From: a virus
Virus record (IMG/VR): IMGVR_UViG_3300029309_000378
Location: 1-22,479 of that record
Length of the DNA stretch: 22,479 nucleotides
Reading direction: 5' to 3' (one strand)
Positions within the stretch are counted from its first letter, which is position 1; the number at the start of each line of letters is the position of its first letter. This document shows positions 1 through 8,135 of the stretch, in pieces. The position numbers and the translations under genes were made by a program. The notes under the pieces are model-generated. The model saw only the letters and a list, made by a program, of their open reading frames with translations, was not told where the DNA came from and did no database searches.

Positions 1-1
1 T

Positions 2-124
2 GACTCTGGCTCAACTCCAGGAACTTTTACAACAACTCAATGTAGATTTGGATGTTATCATTATGCAACAACTAGAAATGATGCTATTAGAAACAGAGTT
101 GTAATTCACGGAGACTTAGCATGA
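2..124 (+). CDS. 3' end of an unknown, probably structural, gene (truncated by window edge)
   Basis: Reading frame 2 is open from the window edge to a TGA at 122-124 and encodes about 40 residues ending in HGDLA. Its third codon positions are almost all A or T and its arginines are AGA, as in the genes that follow. Its stop overlaps the next start codon in an ATGA arrangement, the same junction type seen elsewhere in this block. Frame 3 is also open (to a stop at 102-104), but its third positions are mixed, so I prefer frame 2. The residues (Thr, Gly, Arg and aromatic rich) give no recognisable function. From position it should belong to the tail or fibre genes. Only the C terminus is visible. 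Confidence 0.55.
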   Translation, partial: DSGSTPGTFTTTQCRFGCYHYATTRNDAIRNRVVIHGDLA

Positions 125-693
125 GTAAAGCAGCAGATTTAGCTAGATTTATAGGTAGTGGTAAGGCTGGTAAAATTATAAAAGTAGAAACAACTTCTTT
201 TACTGACTTTGGCACAATTGATTTAACTACAACTGCAAATGACACTGATGTTCCGGGTACAGAAAAAAGTTTTACTAGATTGTTTTCTGATAGCAAAATA
301 CTCGTTCAGTATAATTTAAAAACAACAAGTGGTGGTAATTTATATCTTAATTTACAAAGAAAAATAGGCAGTGGTAGTTATGCTACTGTTTCAGCAGGAG
401 CTTCTGGAACTCAAAATGGAAGAACTTCTAATAGACAATTATTAGGAGCTTATTACAACACAACTTCTGTGAATGCTATGGGTTATGGTATTCATGCAGA
501 ACTTTATCAGTTTCTTGATTCAACAAGCACTGGATTAACAAATTCATCTGATGCAATAACTTATAAAATAACTTGTTATTCTAGTTCTTCTAGTAATGAT
601 TTGCATATTAACATAGACGGCTATACTCCCTCTCATTCAAATTATCATAATACTGTTGAGTCTTCTGTAACCTTTATGGAGATAGCAGTCTAA
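121..693 (+). CDS. Putative tail fibre / tail surface protein, 190 aa
   Basis: This encodes a 190-residue protein rich in Ser, Thr, Gly and Asn, with alternating polar/hydrophobic stretches expected of a beta-sandwich. The N terminus (MSKAADLARFIG) is a short helix of the kind that anchors small fibre proteins in marine phages. The C terminus ends in a strand-like segment, TFMEIAV. There is no signal peptide or membrane segment. GGAG at 110-113 is a good ribosome site seven bases before the ATG. The start overlaps the previous stop (ATGA) and the stop overlaps the next start (TAATG). The role as a tail appendage or receptor-contact protein is inferred from composition and from its place at the head of the tail block; no specific family is assigned. 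Confidence 0.6.
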   Translation: MSKAADLARFIGSGKAGKIIKVETTSFTDFGTIDLTTTANDTDVPGTEKSFTRLFSDSKILVQYNLKTTSGGNLYLNLQRKIGSGSYATVSAGASGTQNGRTSNRQLLGAYYNTTSVNAMGYGIHAELYQFLDSTSTGLTNSSDAITYKITCYSSSSSNDLHINIDGYTPSHSNYHNTVESSVTFMEIAV

Positions 694-1175
694 TGTTTGG
701 TAATTCCTCTTTTGCTGAAGCCGCTTTTGCAAATGTAGGAGGCGTTCTTCTTATAGCCTCTGCTGAAATGAGTGGTATTGCAAGCACCACAAATGTAGGA
801 AGCGGTATTCTTGCAGGCGTATCAACCATAAGCGGTGACTTTACACAAACAACAGATGGTATATTTATTACTGGCAGTGTGAACGCAGAATTAAGTGCAG
901 ATTTTACTCAGACCACTGAAAACATTGCACTTGTAAACTTTACAGATGTATCAATGAGTGCAGATTTTACTCAAACTGCAACGGGTCTTGCAATACTAGC
1001 TGGTGTTTCTTCACAAGATTTAAATTTTACAAAAACAACTTCTGGAGATATACTGTATGTAGCTATTGTGCCAGAAGCAAACGAGACTTATACTGAGATA
1101 ACGCCAAGTGGTACAGAAACATGGACGGAGATAACGCCAAGTGGCACAGAAACATACACAGAAATAAACGCATGA
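693..1175 (+). CDS. Repeat-containing tail/fibre-associated protein, 160 aa
   Basis: This 160-residue protein is built largely of repeats. From about residue 47 there are four copies of a unit of about 21 residues centred on S-x-DFTQTT. The last copy is degenerate (LNFTKTT). The C terminus carries an 11-residue unit (TYTEITPSGTE) twice, then a partial third copy. This architecture suits an elongated beta-solenoid or fibrous appendage. The gene starts inside the previous stop (TAATG) and ends eight bases before the next start codon. There is no catalytic motif, signal peptide or hydrophobic segment. A virion surface role is inferred from repeats and context only. Confidence 0.6.
   Translation: MFGNSSFAEAAFANVGGVLLIASAEMSGIASTTNVGSGILAGVSTISGDFTQTTDGIFITGSVNAELSADFTQTTENIALVNFTDVSMSADFTQTATGLAILAGVSSQDLNFTKTTSGDILYVAIVPEANETYTEITPSGTETWTEITPSGTETYTEINA
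831..1040 (+). repeat. Four degenerate ~63-bp repeats encoding DFTQTT units
   Basis: Four in-frame copies encode SGDFTQTT, SADFTQTT, SADFTQTA and LNFTKTT at intervals of 21, 21 and 20 codons. The DNA copies have diverged at synonymous sites more than the protein has, so the repeat is old and held by selection on the protein. Confidence 0.8.
1086..1172 (+). repeat. 33-bp tandem repeat (2 full copies plus a partial third)
   Basis: Copies at 1086-1118 and 1119-1151 encode T-[YW]-TEITPSGTE. The partial third copy at 1152-1172 encodes TYTEINA and runs into the stop codon. The first two copies are nearly identical in DNA (GAGATAACGCCAAGTGG is shared), unlike the older 63-bp repeats just upstream. 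This suggests recent duplication or slippage. Confidence 0.9.
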
Positions 1176-1182
1176 GGGATAT

Positions 1183-2067
1183 ATGCCAAGTTCTTATACA
1201 GCAAACATAGGTGTAGAAAAAATAGGTTCTGGTGAACAAGCTGGAACTTGGGGAACTACAACCAATTTAAATTTTGATATAGTGGATAGAGCCATTAATG
1301 GTGTGGGAGCCATAACATTATCTGGAACATCACATACACTGACCACGACTGACGGAGCATTATCAGAAGGTGGTAATAAAGTTCTTGTATTAGGTGGGTC
1401 TCCATCTGGTACAAACACGATTACAATATCACCGAATGATCAAGACAAAATGTTTTTTGTACATAATAACTCTGGACAAACTGCAACTTTTACACAAGGA
1501 TCTGGTGGAAATGTGTCTATACCAACTGGATCAAAAGGATTAATTTTTGCAGATGGTGCAGGATCTGGTGCTAAAGTTACAGACCTGCTTGATGGTTTTG
1601 CTTTTGGTGGTACAAAAGTTACATCTACCGCAGCAGAACTCAATCTTATGGATGGCGGTACAAGTGCTGGAACCACGGCCGTTGCTGATGGCGATGGCAT
1701 TGTAACAAATGATGGTGGCACAATGCGACAAACAACTGCCGCTACTTTTTCTACATATTTTAATGCTAATCTTGTAACAGTTCCAAGTGCTATAACTGCT
1801 TCTTCTGCCACACTCACGCCCTCTGCCGCACAATCTATATATCAAAAGGTGGACACCTCTAGTAATAATGTTGCTTTGACTTTAGCCATAGGTAGTTTAG
1901 CTATTGGACAATATATTATTGTAGATAAAACAAGCTCGTCTAATACATTAACATTAAGTTATCCGTCTAACTCACAAGGTGTGAGTCTTGGTAATTCAGC
2001 CTCTTTTGCTATAGCTATAAATCAAAATGGTTCTATTTTTACTTTTATTGAATCTGTTAAATTTTAG
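1183..2067 (+). CDS. Putative tail fibre protein, 294 aa
   Basis: This 294-residue protein has an N-terminal segment (residues 4-30, with the signature EKIGSGEQAGTWG) that I recall as widespread at the start of fibre-like proteins in marine phages. It probably acts as a virion-attachment or trimerisation region. A central stretch at about residues 147-160 (TSTAAELNLMDGGTSAG) matches the AAELN-x-[LM]DG repeat unit common in tail fibre shafts, here in one copy. The C-terminal half is beta-rich and low in charge. A ribosome site GAGGG lies at 1174-1178 and overlaps the previous stop codon. Role as a fibre or host-contact protein is inferred from these motifs and context; the target is unknown. 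Confidence 0.65.
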   Translation: MPSSYTANIGVEKIGSGEQAGTWGTTTNLNFDIVDRAINGVGAITLSGTSHTLTTTDGALSEGGNKVLVLGGSPSGTNTITISPNDQDKMFFVHNNSGQTATFTQGSGGNVSIPTGSKGLIFADGAGSGAKVTDLLDGFAFGGTKVTSTAAELNLMDGGTSAGTTAVADGDGIVTNDGGTMRQTTAATFSTYFNANLVTVPSAITASSATLTPSAAQSIYQKVDTSSNNVALTLAIGSLAIGQYIIVDKTSSSNTLTLSYPSNSQGVSLGNSASFAIAINQNGSIFTFIESVKF

Positions 2068-2074
2068 GTGATTA

Positions 2075-3232
2075 ATGTCAATACCATTAATAGGAAATGT
2101 AGGTTTTACAGAGATTAGTTCAGCAGGTAGTTTAACCACTGCTGCTAGTACAAAAATAGGATTACCTATACAATTATTTAAACTTACAAGTTCTATATCT
2201 GGTCAACTAACATTAACAGAAAACAGTAATCACAAAAAAGTCATCATCGATACAAATGGTAACAATATAATTAATTCTTCTGGATCGCCTCTCAATGTAG
2301 ATTGTCCCTCTGGTGTGCCAGTTGAACTAAAGGGTAGCGGTAATGTACAATCCACAGTTAAAACATTTACAAGTGCAGTGACTGATACAAGTAATACTGG
2401 TACGACTACTGTTGCAGAAGCTGGTAATTCAACACTTGCAGTTACAACAAATCATACTTTTACAGAACAAGTAGTTAATGTAGATAGAAATGCAGGAAAT
2501 GGAAATACTTTTGGTGATGGATCAACAACAGTAGTTAGTCCAGTAACAGGTAGCAACACAAGTTTGTTGGTAAATGAAACATATTTCTCTACCAGTTTTG
2601 CTACATCTTTTGGAGGAGTTGGTCTTGATAATATTAATCGTTCCGATTTTGGAATGTCTTTTACTCATGCCTTTTTAGAAGATGGCACACCAATAAGTGG
2701 TGCTATTGTAGGCCCTAGTGGTCCAAGCACATTTGATGGTGTTTCAGCAGATCAACCAGATACAAACACAACTCATTCTCATGCAGGTGATACTTATCGT
2801 TTTATGAGATGGAACAGTGCGTTAGTTGGCGTTAATAATGGTAATTCTGGTACATTTGCTATTGAAATGTTTATAGATTCAGGAAGTGGTAAAGCCGTTG
2901 TAGCGATCATAGGTGGTCGTGGAGCTTTTAACCAAATTAAAAACGTAGATGTATTTACAACATCAACTGGTAGAAAATTTACTTTTACAAACAACACAAG
3001 TCATACAATCACATTGTCTGGAGGTGATCCATACTCTAGCACATCTGTTAGTGCGAGTGGTACTGGTGTTGTTAATAGAGACTCAACAGATGGATCTTTT
3101 AGTATTACTGGCACCTTTCCAGATACAAATGATGCTGGTGCACCTTTGTCATCTCTTGGATTAAATGAAACTTCTTCAACAACTGTCAATGTAGATAATC
3201 ACACTGGCACTAACTCTGTAAAGGCTTTCTAA
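2075..3232 (+). CDS. Putative tail/receptor-binding structural protein, 385 aa
   Basis: This 385-residue, beta-rich protein is extreme in Thr, Ser, Gly and Asn and very poor in Lys and Cys, as many fibre tips are. The N-terminal third (to about residue 95) has short regular strands (SGQLTLTENSNHKKVIIDT) like a jelly roll or a solenoid cap. The middle has the aromatic, histidine-containing segment THSHAGDTYRFMRWNS near residue 233, the most distinctive part of the sequence. I recognise no named domain. It starts seven bases after the previous gene with an AGGTGA ribosome site, and its stop overlaps the start of the tail-hub gene (TAATG). It could equally be a minor tail decoration protein. Confidence 0.55.
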   Translation: MSIPLIGNVGFTEISSAGSLTTAASTKIGLPIQLFKLTSSISGQLTLTENSNHKKVIIDTNGNNIINSSGSPLNVDCPSGVPVELKGSGNVQSTVKTFTSAVTDTSNTGTTTVAEAGNSTLAVTTNHTFTEQVVNVDRNAGNGNTFGDGSTTVVSPVTGSNTSLLVNETYFSTSFATSFGGVGLDNINRSDFGMSFTHAFLEDGTPISGAIVGPSGPSTFDGVSADQPDTNTTHSHAGDTYRFMRWNSALVGVNNGNSGTFAIEMFIDSGSGKAVVAIIGGRGAFNQIKNVDVFTTSTGRKFTFTNNTSHTITLSGGDPYSSTSVSASGTGVVNRDSTDGSFSITGTFPDTNDAGAPLSSLGLNETSSTTVNVDNHTGTNSVKAF

Positions 3233-5373
3233 TGCCAATGAAAACTTTAAAATTTAAACCTGGTATTGTAAAAGATATAACATCTTATGCAAACGAAGGT
3301 GGATACGTTGATGGTGATAAAATACGTTTTCGTTTTGGTTTTCCAGAAAAAATAGGTGGTTGGGTTAAATTTAGTTCAAGCTCTTATGAAGGCACAGCAA
3401 GAAGACTACACAACTGGGTTGCTCTCGATGGATCTGATTTTTTAGGCATTGGTTCTCATTTAAAATATTATATTGAAGAGGGTCAAAACTTTAATGACAT
3501 TACACCCATCAGAAGCACCACAAGTGCAGGTGATGTAACTTTTGCCGCAACAAACGGATCAACAACAATAACTGTAACAGATCAAGCACATGGAGCTATA
3601 GCTGGTGACTTTGTAACTTTTTCTGATGCAGCTAGTTTGGGTGGTAACATTACAGCCGATGTCTTAAATATAGAATATCAAATACAAACTTTCATAAATT
3701 CTAATACTTATACAATAACTTCTGCTGTTGCAGCTAACTCGTCTGATTCTGGTAATGGTGGTGGTAGCACAGTAGGCACATATCAAATTAACACAGGTTT
3801 AGATAACACAGTTGGTGGAACTGGTTTTGGAGCTGGTCAATTTGGAGGAACAACGAGTGGTGCTCTGTCAACAACAATTAATGAAGGTGGTACATTTAGT
3901 GATTCAGACACAACACTTACAGTAACGAGTGGTACTGGCATAGCGAACAACGATTTTATATTGATTGATCAAGAAATTTTAAAAGTAACAAACGTAGCAA
4001 CAAATGATCTTACAGTAACAAGAGCACAAAGCGGAACAGAAGCATCCACTCACGCTAATGGAGCTACAGTTTTTTTAATTGTCGGTAATGCTTTATCTGC
4101 CGATGACTTTGTAGGGTGGGGTAGTGCTGCAAGTGTTACAGTCCCTGGTGCACAGATTAGAACATGGTCACATGATAATTTTGGTGAAGATTTAATTATT
4201 AATGCTAGAGATAGTAGTTTGTTCTATTGGGACAAAACATTAGGAACAAGTGCTAGAGCCATAGAACTAAGTGCAACTTCTACCTTTAGTGGAGAAAAAA
4301 GTGTGCCAACAATAGCAAAACAAGTTCTAGTATCTGATGTTGATCGTCATGTCATAGCTTTTGGTTGTGACGCAGTAAATTCTAGTAGTAGTGCAGCACA
4401 AGGAAATGGTGTACAAGACCCACTGCTTATAAGATTTAGCAGTCAAGAAAATCCAGTAGACTGGTTTCCAACCGCAACGAACACCGCAGGTGATTTAAGA
4501 CTTGGTGCAGGTTCTACTTTTGTACAAGCAGTAGAAACAAAAAGAGAGATACTTGTCTATACAGATAAGTCTTTACACTCCATGAGGTTTATAGGTCCGC
4601 CATTTACTTTTGGTATTACACAGATTGCATCTAACATAACCATCATGTCTCCAAGTGCAGCTATTGCTACAGAGGATGTGGTATATTGGATGGGCATTGA
4701 TAACTTTTATGTACACGCTGGACAAACTGCACAATTGCCTTGCACAGTTAAAGATGAAGTGTTTACTAACTTTAACCTAGAAGAAAAAGATAAAGTTGTT
4801 GCTGGTATTAATTCTGAGTTTGGTGAAGTTTGGTGGTTTTATCCATCAGCAAGTTCAACAGAGAATGATAAGTATGTTATTTGGAATTATGTCGAAAAGG
4901 TGTGGTACTTTGGAACTTTATCAAGAACAGCTTGGTTAGATCGTGGCATAAGAAACTTTCCTATCGCTGCAAGTACACCACATTTATTTAACCATGAGTC
5001 TGGGTTTGACGATGATACTTCTGCCATGACTGCTTTTATAGAAACGGCTCCAATGGATATAGGAGATGGAGATAAATTTGTGTCTATCAAAAGGGTCATA
5101 CCAGATTTGACATTCACTGGATCTGTGACTGGAAGTTCTCCAAACGCAACATTTACAGTAAAAGCGAGAGACTTTCCAGGCTCTGACTTTGATCAAACTG
5201 GCACTGGCACAACATCGAGAACGGCAACAAGTCCAGTTGAACAGTTTACAGAAAAGCTAGATTACAGAATTAGAGGTAGGTCTTTTGCAATAAGACTTGA
5301 TTCTAGTGCATTAGGGTGTAAATTTAAAATGGGAACACCCAGAGTTGATATCAGAGAAGACGGAAGAAGATAA
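3232..5373 (+). CDS. Putative tail hub/nozzle-type protein (stabilisation-protein-like), 713 aa
   Basis: This 713-residue protein opens with F-K-PGI-V-KDIT-x-YA-x-EGGY-x-DGDKIRFR (about residues 7-35) followed by PEKIGGW (39-45). I associate this opening with tail-hub proteins of marine podoviruses, whose bulk is expected to be a beta-propeller ring as in P22 gp10 and T7 gp12. Residues about 119-162 and 214-284 look like inserted beta modules. The second (about TFSDSDTTLTVTSGTG to HANGATVFLI) resembles a small domain found repeatedly in phage tail proteins. The remainder holds recurring W/F-rich strands (VVYWMGIDNFYVH, EVWWFYPSA, KYVIWNYVEKVWYFGTL) as expected of propeller blades. It is the largest gene of the tail block. 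Assignment to a hub role is inference, and a tail tubular protein B role is the same idea under another name. Confidence 0.6.
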   Translation: MPMKTLKFKPGIVKDITSYANEGGYVDGDKIRFRFGFPEKIGGWVKFSSSSYEGTARRLHNWVALDGSDFLGIGSHLKYYIEEGQNFNDITPIRSTTSAGDVTFAATNGSTTITVTDQAHGAIAGDFVTFSDAASLGGNITADVLNIEYQIQTFINSNTYTITSAVAANSSDSGNGGGSTVGTYQINTGLDNTVGGTGFGAGQFGGTTSGALSTTINEGGTFSDSDTTLTVTSGTGIANNDFILIDQEILKVTNVATNDLTVTRAQSGTEASTHANGATVFLIVGNALSADDFVGWGSAASVTVPGAQIRTWSHDNFGEDLIINARDSSLFYWDKTLGTSARAIELSATSTFSGEKSVPTIAKQVLVSDVDRHVIAFGCDAVNSSSSAAQGNGVQDPLLIRFSSQENPVDWFPTATNTAGDLRLGAGSTFVQAVETKREILVYTDKSLHSMRFIGPPFTFGITQIASNITIMSPSAAIATEDVVYWMGIDNFYVHAGQTAQLPCTVKDEVFTNFNLEEKDKVVAGINSEFGEVWWFYPSASSTENDKYVIWNYVEKVWYFGTLSRTAWLDRGIRNFPIAASTPHLFNHESGFDDDTSAMTAFIETAPMDIGDGDKFVSIKRVIPDLTFTGSVTGSSPNATFTVKARDFPGSDFDQTGTGTTSRTATSPVEQFTEKLDYRIRGRSFAIRLDSSALGCKFKMGTPRVDIREDGRR

Positions 5374-5603
5374 TGGCATTAGTTGGCGTACCACCACCAA
5401 GGTTACCAGAACCACCAGAACAGATAACAAGAGAGTATGTAGAAGATTTAGTCCGTACTTTAGAAATATTTATAGGGCAAGAAAGAAACCCTGGTGAATT
5501 ACGAGCAACTAAAATTACATTGACTGATCTACCAACAAGTTCTAGTGGTTTAGAAGTGGGTGCATTATTTAATGACAGTGGGACTATTAAAATTGTTACA
5601 TAG
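5373..5603 (+). CDS. Small conserved phage tail-associated protein, 76 aa
   Basis: This 76-residue protein starts with a proline-rich segment (VGVPPPRLPEPPEQ). A predicted helix follows (REYVEDLVRTLEIFIGQER), then a C-terminal beta segment (LTDLPTSSSGLEVGALFND) that I recall from short proteins and tail-fibre ends in marine phages. The start overlaps the stop of the hub gene (TAATG). It is followed by the only gap longer than ten bases in the virion block. Function unknown. The helix plus Pro-rich arm would suit an adaptor or plug between the tail hub and another tail part. Confidence 0.6.
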   Translation: MALVGVPPPRLPEPPEQITREYVEDLVRTLEIFIGQERNPGELRATKITLTDLPTSSSGLEVGALFNDSGTIKIVT

Positions 5604-5622
5604 ACTTAATATTAATTATAAG
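5593..5622 (+). promoter_or_regulatory. Weak sigma70-like promoter candidate before the ejection-protein block
   Basis: TTGTTA (5593-5598) and TATAAG (5617-5622) are separated by 18 bases and match the -35 and -10 consensus at four and five of six positions. They overlap the end of the 76-residue gene and the 31-base gap. A perfect 10-bp palindrome, TTAATATTAA, lies between them at 5606-5615. The predicted transcript would begin only a few bases before the ATG at 5635 and lack the AAGG ribosome site. That argues against it, or for leaderless translation. AT-rich sequence gives such matches by chance. Confidence 0.2.
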
Positions 5623-5634
5623 GTAAACTAGGGC

Positions 5635-7227
5635 ATGGACCGAGCCACACAAAAAATTGATATGCCGGGAGGCGGTATCGGTGACTTTATTTATACCGAT
5701 GAAGAATTAGATATAATAGAAGCAAAAGAGCTAGAAGAAGCCTTTGGTAAAGACGGTATTGCACAGTTTAAAGACGTTAGTAAAAAAATTGCTGAGTATG
5801 GCAGATATGGCGATGATACGGTCGCTCACGTTGAAACAGGCGAGCTTATCGTGCCACGGGCATTAATTGAAAATAATCCAGAACTAAAAGAAAGCATTTT
5901 TTCTCATTTAAAAGAGCTTGGGGTAGAAGACCCGGAGAGATATGTTGTTGGTACAAAGAAAAACAGTATTAATCCAGACACAGGTTTGCCTGAATTTTTC
6001 CTATCTAAATTATTTAAGGGAATTGGCAAAGGTGTAAGTAAAATTGGCAAAGGTGTTTCAAGAGCCTTTAAAGGTGTAGGCAAGGCTTTAAAAAAGGCGG
6101 CCCCTATAATATTGCCCGTTGCTTTAAATGTTTTATTTCCTGGTTTAGGAGCTGTTTATTCTGGAGCAATAGGCTCTGGTATAGCTACTTTGTTGCAAGG
6201 GGGTAAGTTAGATGATGCATTCAAGTCGGCACTTGTAGGTGGTGCGACTGGTGCGTTAACAGCTGGTTTTGCAGGAGAAGGCACGTTTGGCCAGAATGTT
6301 ATGGCAGACGTAAGCACAGGTACCTCAAATATAGGTAGTGCTTTTCAAGGTGATTTTAGTGGATTGCAAGCTAGAACTGTTCCAAGCCTTAGAGATTTAG
6401 GTGGTAGTTCTACAGATACTGTTCGAGGGGATGCTGTTAGATTAGACAAAGTTGGTATAGAAAAACTTGACCCAATAAAAACAGCTGATATTGACGTTAC
6501 GGTGGGTAAAGATAACTTTGGAGAATTTGACCCTTTAATACCTAAAAAGCCGACTATGTATGAGAGTTTAAAAAGCGGTGCAAGTAATTTCGGTGATTAT
6601 ATAATGCCTGATAAAAAGAGTTTTGTAGATGTTTTAAAAGAAAAAAACATAGATCCATTGAAAGCTACCGAAGCACAAATAAAAGTAGCAAAAGAAATAG
6701 CAAGTAAAGAAGGACCGGGATTTTTAAGAAGATACGGTCCAACAGCTGGTTTAGCTGGTCTTGGGCTTTATGCTGCTGGTGCCTTTGATGCACCTGAACA
6801 AGAAAGATTAAATATACCTGAAAGCGGTCTTGATGTATATAACAGAAATCCTAACATATTTAACGTCGCTGGCTTAACACCAAATTTAGCAACAGGACCT
6901 TTTAAAATACCAACAAACTACACTTTTAATTACACACCTTATCGATTACCAACAGATCCTTTTAAAAAAGGTGATCCACCTGTGTTTATACCACCTTTTC
7001 AAAGAGCAGCTGAAGGTGGTGAGATATTTCCAAGAAGAAACGGTGGTATAGGACCAAACGAAGGCACACCGGGCAAAGATAGCGTTAGAGCTATGCTGAT
7101 GCCGGGTGAATTTGTAATGACAACAGACGCTGTAAAAGGTTTAGGTAACGGAGATCTTAACACTGGCATAAAAAATATGTATAGTGTAATGAGTAAGTTA
7201 GAGAAAAAAGGAAAGGCGATGGCATAA
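5635..7227 (+). CDS. Putative internal virion / DNA-ejection protein with membrane-active segment, 530 aa
   Basis: This encodes 530 residues. The N terminus is acidic (about 20-50) and is followed by DDTVAHVETGELIVPRAL (60-77). Residues 124-155 form a strongly cationic, amphipathic stretch with heptad repeats (GIGKGVSK, KIGKGVSR, FKGVGKALKK). It runs directly into a Gly/Ala-rich hydrophobic stretch (about 156-188, APIILPVALNVLFPGLG and on), then another small-residue stretch at 198-215. The C-terminal 72 residues contain AEGGE (459-463) and the motif MPGEFVMTTDAV (489-500), a type often seen at the end of tape-measure and other internal tail proteins. The layout suggests a protein stored in the virion that inserts in the host envelope during DNA entry. 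The function is inferred. A 31-base gap precedes it and TAATG couples it to the next gene. Confidence 0.6.
   Translation: MDRATQKIDMPGGGIGDFIYTDEELDIIEAKELEEAFGKDGIAQFKDVSKKIAEYGRYGDDTVAHVETGELIVPRALIENNPELKESIFSHLKELGVEDPERYVVGTKKNSINPDTGLPEFFLSKLFKGIGKGVSKIGKGVSRAFKGVGKALKKAAPIILPVALNVLFPGLGAVYSGAIGSGIATLLQGGKLDDAFKSALVGGATGALTAGFAGEGTFGQNVMADVSTGTSNIGSAFQGDFSGLQARTVPSLRDLGGSSTDTVRGDAVRLDKVGIEKLDPIKTADIDVTVGKDNFGEFDPLIPKKPTMYESLKSGASNFGDYIMPDKKSFVDVLKEKNIDPLKATEAQIKVAKEIASKEGPGFLRRYGPTAGLAGLGLYAAGAFDAPEQERLNIPESGLDVYNRNPNIFNVAGLTPNLATGPFKIPTNYTFNYTPYRLPTDPFKKGDPPVFIPPFQRAAEGGEIFPRRNGGIGPNEGTPGKDSVRAMLMPGEFVMTTDAVKGLGNGDLNTGIKNMYSVMSKLEKKGKAMA
6021..6056 (+). repeat. 21-bp-period direct repeat encoding cationic heptads
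   Basis: AATTGGCAAAGGTGT occurs at 6021-6035 and again at 6042-6056, exactly 21 bases apart. It encodes two successive IGKGVS heptads of the cationic amphipathic segment. A third, more diverged heptad follows. Confidence 0.85.
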
Positions 7228-8135
7228 TGGCAGTAGATGAAACCATACAAACCGTCAGGGAAAGTCCTGAGATTGAAGCCTATCGGATAGGCCTATTAAA
7301 ATCAGCAAAAGAGTTAGCCGATCAGCCTATCACTTTGCCAACACAACAAGTAGCAGGGCTCACGGGTCTACAAGAGGCTGCTAGAAAGCAAGCCGAAGCA
7401 GGTATTGGAGATTTTTTACCATTTATTACTGCGGGTGGTCAGACTTTAGGTCAGGCAAGTCAAACACTTGGTGGTGTTGAGTCAGCTTTAAGAGCTGGGT
7501 CGGGTCCAGTTACACAAGAACTTTTAAATACTTACATGAACCCTTATCAACAGGCTGTTTCTGATGAGATAAACCGTGCTTATGATATGCAACTTAGTGG
7601 AACAAGAGCTGGAGCGGTAGGCTCAGGTGCTTTTGGTGGTTCACGGGCACAAATAGCAGAGTCAGAAATTGACAGAAACAGAGCTTCTGCGTTAGCACAG
7701 GCACAGGCACAAAACTTTTTACAAGCACAACAAGCTGCGGAAAGAGATCTTGCTAGGCAAACACAACTAGGTAGTGGCATTGCAGCTCTATCGGGACAAC
7801 AAGGACAATTAGGTTTAAGACAGGCAGCTCTTGGGGAAACAGGTCAAGCACTGCAACAACGAGACACAGAAAGTGCGTTTAGACTTGGCCAGTTGTTACA
7901 AGCTCAAGATCAAGCAACATTAGACGCAGAAAGACAAAGTAATTTGGCACAACTTTATGAGCCATATCAAAGACTAGGTTTTCTTGGCGATGTGTATAGT
8001 AAGACTCCGACCTCCCAGTCTACTATTACACAAGCCAGTTCACCTAGCGTATCACCGTTTCAGCAATATTTAGGCCTCGGTATTGCAGGATTATCAGCGG
8101 CAGCAGGGGCAAATAGAGCGGGGTTATTTGGATGA
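7227..8135 (+). CDS. Putative internal virion protein, Ala/Gln-rich helical, 302 aa
   Basis: This 302-residue protein is almost entirely helical and rich in Gln and Ala between residues 140 and 245, with long runs free of Pro that should form coiled coil. Conserved-looking landmarks are MNPYQQAVSDEI (104-115) and the glycine-rich AVGSGAFGGSR (130-140). From memory, that pair recurs in structural proteins of marine podoviruses. The C terminus (about 282-302) is a small-residue hydrophobic tail, LGLGIAGLSAAAG, that could contact a membrane. The gene sits between two other putative ejection proteins and overlaps both (TAATG at 7225-7229, ATGA at 8132-8135). By position it is the analogue of the smaller T7 internal core proteins; direct homology is not claimed. 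Confidence 0.6.
   Translation: MAVDETIQTVRESPEIEAYRIGLLKSAKELADQPITLPTQQVAGLTGLQEAARKQAEAGIGDFLPFITAGGQTLGQASQTLGGVESALRAGSGPVTQELLNTYMNPYQQAVSDEINRAYDMQLSGTRAGAVGSGAFGGSRAQIAESEIDRNRASALAQAQAQNFLQAQQAAERDLARQTQLGSGIAALSGQQGQLGLRQAALGETGQALQQRDTESAFRLGQLLQAQDQATLDAERQSNLAQLYEPYQRLGFLGDVYSKTPTSQSTITQASSPSVSPFQQYLGLGIAGLSAAAGANRAGLFG

Noticed and set aside
3-104. Alternative open frame at the left edge (Leu/Gln-rich, stop at 102-104)
   Set aside because: Third-position bases do not follow local usage and it leaves a gap before 121, while frame 2 shows AT-rich third positions and an ATGA junction.
1440-1817. 125-codon minus-strand open frame in the fibre gene, overlapping another minus-strand frame
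   Set aside because: Pro/Val/Ala-rich shadow of Thr/Gly-rich coding sequence; the plus frame has fibre motifs.
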